Assembly: GCA_027459625.1 (NCBI GenBank)
Contig: DAIDHP010000017.1
Span: forward strand, 1-64,000
Direction: 5' to 3'
DNA length: 64,000 nucleotides
DNA from: Chthonomonadales bacterium
GTDB lineage: Bacteria; Armatimonadota; Chthonomonadetes; Chthonomonadales; CAJBBX01
How positions within the stretch are numbered: the first letter of the stretch is position 1; each line of letters opens with the position of its first letter. Below are positions 10,392-19,219 of the stretch, piece by piece. Under the pieces are notes generated by a model. It worked only from the letters and a program-made list of their open reading frames with translations, was not told where the DNA came from and made no database searches. Both the position numbers and the translations under genes were made by a program.

Positions 10392-11018
10392 ATGGGTTCC
10401 GCAAGGCTTTTCGTGGAGGCGTTCATCTCCCTCATCGCCATACTCAATCCGATCAGCGCGGCGCCGATCTTTCTTGGATTGACGCAGGGTCAGACTGTTC
10501 GCGAACGAGCGCAGATCGCGCGCACCACCGCCATAGCGGCGACGGTGATACTGCTCATCGCCGCGATTGCAGGTAAATGGATACTGTTTTTCTTCGGGAT
10601 CAGCCTCCCAAGTTTCCGCGTGGCGGGAGGGATACTGATCGTCTTAATAGGGCTTGATATGTTGAACGCCCGGCCGAGCAGGAGCAGAGAAACGCCCGAG
10701 GAGACTGCGGAAGCTCAAAGTCGCAAGGAGATCGCCGTGGTTCCGATGGCGTGCCCGCAATTGGCTGGGCCCGGCTCCATCAGCTTCGTTATCATGTTCA
10801 CTGGGAAGGGGGGCGGGATGATGGATATGGTGGTATTGATAGGTATCATTCTTCTTGCCGGAGTTGCCTCCTATCTAACGCTCTTATTGGCTTCCCCTCT
10901 TGGAAACGCCTTGGGGCGAACCGGAATGAATATCATGACCCGTATTATGGGGCTGTTACTGGTGGCTGTGGCGGTGGAGTTTGTCATAACGGGCGTGAAG
11001 GCGATGTGGATAGGTTGA
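10392..11018 (+). CDS. MarC family integral membrane protein
   Basis: FISLIAILNPISAAPIFLGLT...FRVAGGILIVLIGLDML...PMACPQLAGPGSISFVI; ATG at 10392 in frame with the longer ORF. Confidence 0.85.
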   Translation: MGSARLFVEAFISLIAILNPISAAPIFLGLTQGQTVRERAQIARTTAIAATVILLIAAIAGKWILFFFGISLPSFRVAGGILIVLIGLDMLNARPSRSRETPEETAEAQSRKEIAVVPMACPQLAGPGSISFVIMFTGKGGGMMDMVVLIGIILLAGVASYLTLLLASPLGNALGRTGMNIMTRIMGLLLVAVAVEFVITGVKAMWIG

Positions 11019-11034
11019 AATCTTGGCGTCTCAA

Positions 11035-11752
11035 TTATTTTTGGAAAAAAGCGTATGTCCCATGGTAGGCATCCTCAAGGCCGGGAATGCCGTTTTTTTT
11101 CGCCAATTCAACGTACTTTTGAGAACCCGGAATCAGCCCGTACCTCCATTCGCATATCCCACATAAAGTGTCGGATAAAACCAAATACCAACCCCTCTGA
11201 CGACTTTCAATGATAAATATCCCTATCCCATCCTTCCAATTAGGTTTTTTTGTTGGTGTTCGCCATTCAGTTTCAAATACGGCCATGGCATGAGTGGTGT
11301 GATCTCGCCTTTCCTTAACCATTTTCGCCCATTGCTCGCTCCATAGAGTGTTTATTTAGCAAAGCGGTGACTTTGTACGGGGTGAGATGCAGCATGGATA
11401 TCTCTTTTGGATCGGCTAATCGACAGAGCTCGTTTGCATCCCTTCGCTCCAATGCGCTTATCGCCAAATTTTTTACGCCGTTCGGGGAGAGCGGACCAAA
11501 GAGTTGATAGCCAATCCAGTCTAATAAGAGGAGAATAATTGCAGTTAAAAAAGTGAACCTGACCCACTCTTTTTTTGTTTTAGGAAATCGGATATATATT
11601 GTCGTCCTTGTTCGTTTCCCGCTATCCGATAGTTCATGCGGAATTCTCATAACAATGGGTTTTCTTTTTCCGGAAAACAAAGCTCGCCATATGGTCCGGA
11701 TCATTTTCCCCCTCTCCTGTAAAACCTCTTGGTGGAAATGCAATATCACCAA
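11035..11752 (-). pseudogene. membrane-anchored hypothetical protein split by a 1-nt frameshift (ORFs 11315-11752 and 11035-11322)
   Basis: Second frame reads in before its Met as NTLWSEQWAKMVKERRDHTTHAMAVF; removing one A from CTA AAT AAA CAC fuses the two ORFs. Confidence 0.55.
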
Positions 11753-12387
11753 TCATCCGAAACTCTATCGGATACGGGCACCAGTTTTGAAACCACTTGG
11801 CCATTGAGACGCAAAAATATAACCCTTTTTAAATCCCATTTTGGCTCATTCCACATATCCCATTCATTATTGTGATTCACATCGGTGACAATTACAAAAT
11901 TGTCGCCCCTTTTAGCCACCACATTTCTTACTTGAGCGTAGGAAGGTATATTAGGGTCCATCTCATCGAAAAATCCCGGCCATCCATAATTACTCCCGGC
12001 TGTGGGATCCGGCGGCGCATTGGGACAAAAAAGGAGCCTTTTGTCCTTTACATATGAGTTTAGAAATACTGTAAATCCGCTAATATTCGCGGGCAGACCC
12101 AATTGAGCGTCTCCCATCGCGATCCCAACGGAGGGATCCATGCCGTTATAATCCTGACGATAGATTGATGCGGCCAATCCGATCTGGTGAAGATGCGAAA
12201 CGCATATCATCTGCCTCGCTCTCTCCCTCGCGGGGCCAAGCGCCGCCCAAATAATGCCCGCAAGAACAATGATAATCGCGATGACCACGAGGAGTTCCAC
12301 TAATGTGAAAGCACTTCTTGCTATTATATTATTCCCTTCAAGAGACGTAAGACTTAATCCTTTCAAGTCAAATAATTTGACTCGCAT
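11746..12387 (-). CDS. type IV prepilin-like protein (N-terminal methylation motif)
   Basis: RSAFTLVELLVVIAIIIVLAGIIWAALGPARERARQMICVSHLHQIGLA. Confidence 0.85.
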   Translation of the reverse strand: MRVKLFDLKGLSLTSLEGNNIIARSAFTLVELLVVIAIIIVLAGIIWAALGPARERARQMICVSHLHQIGLAASIYRQDYNGMDPSVGIAMGDAQLGLPANISGFTVFLNSYVKDKRLLFCPNAPPDPTAGSNYGWPGFFDEMDPNIPSYAQVRNVVAKRGDNFVIVTDVNHNNEWDMWNEPKWDLKRVIFLRLNGQVVSKLVPVSDRVSDDW

Positions 12388-12528
12388 AATTTGATAGATT
12401 ATGAATTTTTAGAGGTGTTTGATTTATGAAATATATATATTAAATCATTATGAATTATTCCTTTATAGATCGTTTTATCAAATTCTCGATGTAGTTGTAA
12501 ATAGTAATACACATAAAAGAGATTTAGT

Positions 12529-14073
12529 CTATTTGGTCATCATTCTATATAATGAGATTTTAATATTGAGCTCATTGATACGTTTCATTCCAGCGGATTT
12601 AATTAAAGATTGTAAGCCGAGCTTATGATTAGAATTACGTTTTAATAAAATGATATTGGGAGTAATTCTAACAATTCCATATAGTGGATTCTTCAAAATA
12701 TTATACACTATACAAAAGTATTTATTATTATCTCCCGTGGAGAACTCAGAATTCTTAGGAATTAATAAAATATAATCTACTTTTGAGAACATAATAGCAC
12801 TATCTAATTCCACGGAATTACAAGGGGGACTATATAATCCGGCTTCCTCCTTTAAGGCGATTATGGTTCCGCCCCAGCAAAAACTGTAGAAAGGATTAGG
12901 GAATGTATAAATTCGTAGACGATGGGCAATATGCGGAACAAACTCCCGTTGGGCGGATACGGAAGCGTATGGCGGGATAAGTTTTATTACAGAATTCGCA
13001 TCAGCAACCTGAATATTGTCAAAGGGCTGCACCAAATGTTTGGATGACATTAATGGACCAGTAGTGAAATAAATTGAAGCGGCAACGAGTAACTCTAATG
13101 CGAGAAAACATGCAGCAATATTATTGCTCCAATCTTTAATACGTCTGAAGGCAACTATTGCTGATATAAATACAAAAGGAGTTATAAAAACCGTGTAATG
13201 GAACATAATATCATGCATTTGGACTCTAGAACTTAAAAGACACTCTAGTATATTTGGAATAGTGATTAACAATATTTCAGGGGCGAGAAAGGATATAAAT
13301 AACACGGGGCTAAATAATTGAAAAATAAAAACGATATTATCAGAAGTTAATAAATCATGTAGGATTCGAAACGGATGAAACATAATATACCTGAAAATGA
13401 GTAAGGGCGATCCGCCATATTGAGAATATAAAAAATAATAAGGGGAAGGAATCCCATTATTATAATATTTCATGATGGATAATGCGACAGTAGTTATAAT
13501 AAGTCCAAAAGAGATTGTTATACAACCGGATTTATATTTGCGTATGATAAAAAGATAAATTCCTATGGAGATGATAACAATCCCCGCAGTTTCCTTAGTT
13601 AATGCGAAAATAGTAAGAGAGATGAAATACCAACGTGTGTTATTTTTTTTTATAAAGTAGTATGATAGTAGTATAAATAAAGTTCCGAGAGTTTCGGGAT
13701 GATAATCAAACGTATTTGTCCATTCCAAAGCAGGATAAAGAAGGTAACACACAGAAAACAAAACAGCAATCCATTGGGACTTAATCTCATTTTTCGCAAT
13801 GAGATACACTGGCAAGGCACCCATTCCAAGTACTATTGACTGGAAGACAAGAAGAGCTTTAGGATCATCCCATATCCAATATAATGGTGCAATCAGGTAA
13901 AGTATAGGACTGAAATGGTCAGCGAATATGTTTAAGCCTCTCACCGTATCAAAGGGAAGGTGTCCATGGCTAATGAGCCAAACTGATTGGTCAAAAATTC
14001 CAAGATCAAACGCGGTCAACGCGAAATGATTATAAAGAAAAAAAGAATGGTTTATAAATAAAATGATATACAA
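12529..14073 (-). CDS. DUF2079-like polytopic membrane protein
   Basis: FDLGIFDQSVWLISHGHLPFDTVRGLNIFADHFSPILYLIAPLYWIW; many TM helices; no clear ATG, TTG start assumed. Confidence 0.7.
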   Translation of the reverse strand: MYIILFINHSFFLYNHFALTAFDLGIFDQSVWLISHGHLPFDTVRGLNIFADHFSPILYLIAPLYWIWDDPKALLVFQSIVLGMGALPVYLIAKNEIKSQWIAVLFSVCYLLYPALEWTNTFDYHPETLGTLFILLSYYFIKKNNTRWYFISLTIFALTKETAGIVIISIGIYLFIIRKYKSGCITISFGLIITTVALSIMKYYNNGIPSPYYFLYSQYGGSPLLIFRYIMFHPFRILHDLLTSDNIVFIFQLFSPVLFISFLAPEILLITIPNILECLLSSRVQMHDIMFHYTVFITPFVFISAIVAFRRIKDWSNNIAACFLALELLVAASIYFTTGPLMSSKHLVQPFDNIQVADANSVIKLIPPYASVSAQREFVPHIAHRLRIYTFPNPFYSFCWGGTIIALKEEAGLYSPPCNSVELDSAIMFSKVDYILLIPKNSEFSTGDNNKYFCIVYNILKNPLYGIVRITPNIILLKRNSNHKLGLQSLIKSAGMKRINELNIKISLYRMMTK

Positions 14074-14139
14074 TAATATCGATAAATATAATAAGAATAA
14101 AAAAAATATGTTTTTATAATATAATATGCAAATTTTATC

Positions 14140-15214
14140 TTATTCATTGATCCCGAATATGTTGAGGATTAAATGTTTTTCTGATTCACAATTGGTTGAA
14201 ATTGCGATCTTGGAATTTATTTCCCCAATTTTATTAAATATATTTATGTCCAGAATCAACAAATACTGCGAGGGATCGTTAGGCAATACTTTGTATTCAA
14301 TATTATTATCACATGCAATTTTATTTATTTTAAAATGATAATTATATGGGGAATATACAATAATATGTTTTGTAATAGAAGGCATATCGCATTTGATTAT
14401 TCCTAGTGAAATTGAATTTGGTTTTAATTCAACAGCTCGATATATATATCCATTAACCATCATATCCATTTCATGTTTGTATCGATCGTTAGATAATATC
14501 TTAATATAATCAGTGAACTCACCATGATTATATGAAGAATTTGGCCTTATATTTAGTTTGATATCGCCTCCATTTATCTTTTCAGAGGTGATATTGAGAA
14601 TATGCTTGTTATAAATTATTTTTTTTAATTAAAATATTCCGAAACTTTGGATTATGATATATGATTATATTCTCCTGTATAATATTACTACATAGCATCG
14701 CGGGAAAATATAGATATTTTGGACATTGGACTATGACATTTGCGAATAATAAAATGGTAATTGGTTTATTATAGCCTTCTATCCATAGTGATAATATAAT
14801 TTTCTGCCTTCCTTCTTTTCCTATGCTATTATAATGAATATTGATATTATGATAGGAATATGCCTTTAACAGGAATTGCTCCGTTGAGACAGTGGTACAT
14901 CCGCATGATGGTTTATACCGTATAATATGTAGAGGTTCAGAACCTGAATTATATATTATTGCAGAGTAATCGATACTTTTTGGACTTAAGATTGAACCCA
15001 TAAACGGTGAGGACACAAGATGGATAGGGGGATCAATATCTTTAAATTTATAATCAATAATATGTACCATGAAAAATACGTCAATAATAATAAACACAAT
15101 CAATAATGATGCAATAATATATTTTATAGATTTATGTTTCTTGCATACTTTCATTAAATATAAAATCCTTTTTTTAAAATTAATAAAATTATTCGATAAT
15201 AGCCTATTTCTCAA
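14140..15214 (-). pseudogene. DUF1573-like membrane-anchored protein, frame interrupted in an A8 run
   Basis: ORF 14609-15214 carries IIRYKPSCGCTTVSTEQFLL and ends just after A8; the next frame continues without stops (IIYNKHILNITSEKINGGDIKLNIRPNSSYNHGEFTDYIKILSNDRYKHEMDMMVNG) into ORF 14140-14469. Confidence 0.75.
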
Positions 15215-15245
15215 TATTTCATATCAATTAAATTAAAGCACTTTA

Positions 15246-16103
15246 TCATGGCAAAAACAATTTCAAATCACTGCTATCGGTTCCAGATACTAATTCGAGG
15301 GGTAACCAATTCTTTTCTTTCTCGCTCCACCACATTCTCAGTATATATGGTCCACTCGTATTGTTTTCTCTACCTTGTAAGTATAGGTGAATTTCAGCAA
15401 CTGAAATCGATTTATCAATATTATAATTATCTAAAAAATTATCCTGATAAATAAATAACCCGTGTTCCACTCCAAGTTTGCTCACATTTGTTAGGTTATG
15501 TGGATTGTTTATAGGGAAATATGGTTTGCTTAATTTATTGTATTTTACATAAGTAACTGAACTGGCGGGAATGCATATTCCTTTCAACTCTGGTCCAGAC
15601 GCTAGTCGATGAATCACCGCTTTGACAACATTATATGAAGATGAATCTTGTGGAGATAATCCTAATTGGGCCGCATCTTGGTTCAATTCCGCAGTATCAA
15701 TCACGCATCTCACTGGCTTAAATGATTTTACAATTTCCAAATATTTATCAGGCATATCCTTGCTCGACCACATCTCAATAATGTTATATAATGAAAATTT
15801 AAGTTTGGCATCCTGGTCAGGTGTAATAATGGTACTGAAAACGGTTCGCATGTTAGCCATTCGAATCTTGAAACCGGGTGTATCCTTTATTGATTCATAG
15901 GGGAGTGATTTCCATAAAATTACCGCATCCGCATGTGGAATATTTTGCACCATCGAACTAACCGAATGACCCTCGTTGATTTGATTCAATAAATATATTG
16001 AGTACAAATAATGTTGATAAATCATTCGACTAATAAAGGCTACTGGAATCGCAATTAGAATAAAAAAAATAACCCACACGCGGATACGTTTCATTTTCGT
16101 CAC
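15246..16103 (-). CDS. hypothetical membrane-anchored protein
   Basis: 285-aa ORF with one N-terminal TM; no family recognised. Confidence 0.55.
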   Translation of the reverse strand: MTKMKRIRVWVIFFILIAIPVAFISRMIYQHYLYSIYLLNQINEGHSVSSMVQNIPHADAVILWKSLPYESIKDTPGFKIRMANMRTVFSTIITPDQDAKLKFSLYNIIEMWSSKDMPDKYLEIVKSFKPVRCVIDTAELNQDAAQLGLSPQDSSSYNVVKAVIHRLASGPELKGICIPASSVTYVKYNKLSKPYFPINNPHNLTNVSKLGVEHGLFIYQDNFLDNYNIDKSISVAEIHLYLQGRENNTSGPYILRMWWSEKEKNWLPLELVSGTDSSDLKLFLP

Positions 16104-16142
16104 TTTAATATATTTGCCGTATCTTAAGCAATATTAATCGCT

Positions 16143-16388
16143 TTACATCCAACCATTACAATTACATGACCCCCAACCTAAAAGATTATTGCATTTAGGT
16201 TGACTTCCTGGAGAACAGCATGTTACATCGCTTTGAATTGTACCACAGCATATACAGCATATGCCTGAAGGACATCCCACAAGCTCCCCACATCCACTGC
16301 ACGCTGCAAAAGCATTTTTGGGATTTGGTAGAAATATCACCGTCAAAAGAACCACGAAATACATGACGCTAAAGAATACGTTTTTCAT
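16143..16388 (-). CDS. secreted cysteine-rich mini-protein
   Basis: ATG at 16388 with AAAGGA upstream; signal peptide MKNVFFSVMYFVVLLTVIFLPNPKNAFA then about 53 aa with 12 Cys (ACSGCGELVGCPSGICCICCGTIQSDVTCCSPGSQPKCNNLLGWGSCNCNGWM). Confidence 0.65.
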   Translation of the reverse strand: MKNVFFSVMYFVVLLTVIFLPNPKNAFAACSGCGELVGCPSGICCICCGTIQSDVTCCSPGSQPKCNNLLGWGSCNCNGWM

Positions 16389-16733
16389 CGAAAATATCCT
16401 TTCCACATAATAAAGATTGTTTGCGGCATATCCTTGTGCCAAAATTGCAAATGGGAGAACATACGAGAGGCACAGACATATTAAACCAATAGTCTCTGAC
16501 CACAAGATCGCTTACAACATTTGCCACCCTGAGCTTATGTAAATAAACCCCGGGTTATTCGTGACCTCTATTCGAATCACTACTTATCCTGTGAAGTTTC
16601 CGATTGCGCTTCGTCACACATGTGTCATCCTCCTTTGAAGACGGGTCGTGTCCCCCTAACTCGCCCGGTTTTCCGTTACCAATATTATATAGTCCCATCT
16701 CCGTCCAAAAACTCACGGGTGATTTTCAGGAGC

Positions 16734-17333
16734 TTAGTCTTCGTCGTCATTCGGCAGGAAAAAATCGGGTTCGGCATCCCGGGGAAGCAGTTCGCGGAGA
16801 GAGCTGTAATCGTCACCGCGACGCTCCAATATCCGCCGCATCTGATTCCGAACCCGCACCACCGCCATCTGGATGGCATGTGGGGTGCGGCCGGTCATCA
16901 GAGCGATTTCGGCTTCGGGGATATCCTCAAGGAATCGCAGGCGGAATACCTCTTGCTGCGAGGGCGTTAGCTCCTTCATCGCGCTCTCTATTTTGGAATG
17001 GAACGCCTTAAGGAAAACACGGTTCTCCGGAGAAAGGGAGGGATCGGGAAAATCACACGGAGAACGGTTTCCATCCTCGTCCAGGGTTTCCGGCGGGGCG
17101 CATTCAACCCTTCGCATGCGATTCAACTTCACAAGATACTTTAAGCCGATATGTTTCGCGCAGGCGTGCAATCGACTTCGTCGCCCTGAGAGCTTGCAGG
17201 CGGCGCAAACGCGTTCAATCGGGGGCGTATTTCCGTATCCGTCAAGGGGACAGAGCTTGCGTCCCTCTCGCAGCAATCCGTTCGCCATGATATGCGAAGC
17301 GCAATCCTCCCTCTCGGAGACGGGAACGTGCAA
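16734..17333 (-). CDS. sigma-70 region-4-like HTH protein with Cys-rich N-terminus
   Basis: MKELTPSQQEVFRLRFLEDIPEAEIALMTGRTPHAIQMAVVRVRNQMRRIL; upstream CPLDGYGNTPPIERVCAACKLSGRRSRLHACAKH; no region 2 visible. Confidence 0.65.
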   Translation of the reverse strand: MHVPVSEREDCASHIMANGLLREGRKLCPLDGYGNTPPIERVCAACKLSGRRSRLHACAKHIGLKYLVKLNRMRRVECAPPETLDEDGNRSPCDFPDPSLSPENRVFLKAFHSKIESAMKELTPSQQEVFRLRFLEDIPEAEIALMTGRTPHAIQMAVVRVRNQMRRILERRGDDYSSLRELLPRDAEPDFFLPNDDED

Positions 17334-17842
17334 TTGCGTCGCGCATCGAAGGGCGATTCCCCTTAAGCATTTTTCGAATATTTTTTCAGGGAGGTTCGGT
17401 GTTCACCTGAGTACGCATCCTTGGGATAGACGATGAAGGAAATGAATAGTTGCTTGTTAAAGCTGATATAATTATATTATAAGAAGTTTTTCACCATACG
17501 TCAATATGAATTCCATTTTTAATGCATTAAATGAGCAGATTGTGAAACTGATTGACAAATGCATAGCGGGTAAAATTAGTATCAGTTATGTTTCTTTTCC
17601 TATGAGGTATGAAGAAACTCATTCACATTTTCCACTAAGTCGCAGTTGTGCGCCGGTGTTGAAGAATCGCTTTGTATTATAGTGAAGCTCATTTGGAAAG
17701 GTGTTAGTAACGGAACGATTTTCGCCGAAAGCTCGTTTAGATTTTATGATAACTAAATATCGAGGTATTCCTCACAGCACTTAGGTTGAGCCGTCGAACA
17801 CCATAAGATCATATCGTATCGCAATGTAAAAGGAGAAGAACT

Positions 17843-18268
17843 ATGTTAAAGGAATTCAAGGAATTTATCGCACGCGGCAATGTCCTGGATTTGGCTATCG
17901 CGGTGGTCATCGGCGCTGCATTCGGGAAGATAGTGACATCCTTCGTGCAGGATATTCTAATGCCGCCCATTGGGCTTCTTTTGGGGAAGGTCGATTTTTC
18001 CAACCTTTTTGTCAACCTATCCTCCGTGAAGTACGCCTCCATCGAGGAGGCGAAAAAGGCGGGCGCAGCCACGATCAATTACGGGGTGTTCATCAATAAC
18101 ATCATCAACTTTGTTATCATCGCCTTCGTTATCTTTTTGGTTGTTCGGATGGCTAACAAAATGAAAAAGGAACCTGAACCCGAGTCAACAACGAAGGAAT
18201 GCCCCTTATGCGCCAGCGTCATACCGATAAAAGCGAAAAAATGCCCTCAGTGTACATCCGATCTGTAG
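17843..18268 (+). CDS. mscL: large-conductance mechanosensitive channel MscL with C-terminal double-CxxC tail
   Basis: [48 protein letters not shown]; tail [23 protein letters not shown]. Confidence 0.95.
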   Translation: MLKEFKEFIARGNVLDLAIAVVIGAAFGKIVTSFVQDILMPPIGLLLGKVDFSNLFVNLSSVKYASIEEAKKAGAATINYGVFINNIINFVIIAFVIFLVVRMANKMKKEPEPESTTKECPLCASVIPIKAKKCPQCTSDL

Positions 18269-18280
18269 GATCATGGGCTC

Positions 18281-18320
18281 TCGCTCACAGTGTACGCATA
18301 GGAACGTACACTGTGAGCGA
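18281..18320. terminator. hairpin between convergent mscL and DUF1080 genes
   Basis: TCGCTCACAGTGTACG cataggaa CGTACACTGTGAGCGA, 16-bp perfect stem. Confidence 0.7.
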
Positions 18321-18327
18321 AGAAAAT

Positions 18328-19077
18328 CTACTTGGATTTCCGAGGAATTAACCAAACGTTTCGGAAGGAAACCGGATTGTGATCTCCTTGAAGAACTAAT
18401 GGTCCAACGGGAACCTCATTCTTGTACTCGCCATATTGGATCCCAGTCGGTTTTTCAAAATAGGCGTTATCCTGAATCAACGTGTTGTTTTGGTAAACTG
18501 TCACCCGGGCTTCCTGGATTACTTTGCCATCGGCGTCGAAGCGAGGAGCGTGGAAGAGGATATCATAGGTTTGCCACTCTCCCGCCTTTTTGCAGGCGTT
18601 CACCAATGCAGGCTTTTGATCGTAAAGCGCCCCGCAGCCATCCTTGTCCGGGGTTTTCTCTCCGTATGAGTTGAATATTTGCACTTCGTACCTACCCATC
18701 AAGCCTACGCCGCTATTGCCATCTGTGATTGGATTGCCGTTGGCGTCGGTTGGGCAGCGAAATTCGACATGAAGATAGATATCACCGAAATCTCGTTTGG
18801 AGGTGATATCCTTGCCATTCGGAGTGAACACGCCGACGGGGTTCATGACCCATGCGGCATCATCCTTGGTATAGCGTTGATACCAGCTGTTCGCAAACTG
18901 CTTCTGACTTTTACCGATGAGGATGATGGCACCCTTAGGCGGCTTGGTTGGGAATTTATGGGTCTTGGGGGCGGGCTCAGGTTGTGCGGATACAGTTGAT
19001 ATAATGCACATCGATGCGATTGCCATTAATCCCGCCAAAGTGATCGTCAATGAACGCTGGAAGATGCTGGTTTTCAT
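18328..19077 (-). CDS. secreted DUF1080-family protein (3-keto-disaccharide hydrolase-like)
   Basis: Signal peptide; FGDIYLHVEFRCP...GNSGVGLMGRYEVQIFNSYG...GPLVLQGDHNPVSFRNVWLIP. Confidence 0.85.
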   Translation of the reverse strand: MKTSIFQRSLTITLAGLMAIASMCIISTVSAQPEPAPKTHKFPTKPPKGAIILIGKSQKQFANSWYQRYTKDDAAWVMNPVGVFTPNGKDITSKRDFGDIYLHVEFRCPTDANGNPITDGNSGVGLMGRYEVQIFNSYGEKTPDKDGCGALYDQKPALVNACKKAGEWQTYDILFHAPRFDADGKVIQEARVTVYQNNTLIQDNAYFEKPTGIQYGEYKNEVPVGPLVLQGDHNPVSFRNVWLIPRKSK

Positions 19078-19219
19078 ATATGCTCCCTTGATTTATTTTA
19101 TATCTCCGAGGCGTTGCAAAATTGACACGCTTTCAATAGGCGAATTTAACAACGCCGTCATTGAACTTACTTAAAAACAGTATGACACACTATGAACGCG
19201 AGCCGTTAAGCAGAATCCC

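Noticed and set aside
16540-16600. tRNA-like TATTCGAATCA segment
   Set aside because: No acceptor stem, CCA or anticodon arm could be folded around it; no convincing tRNA found in the window
17506-17682. 58-codon ORF (MNSIFNALNEQIVKLIDKCIAGKISISYVSFPM...) upstream of mscL
   Set aside because: No clear SD and no recognisable family; could be a gene remnant but not supportable as a CDS
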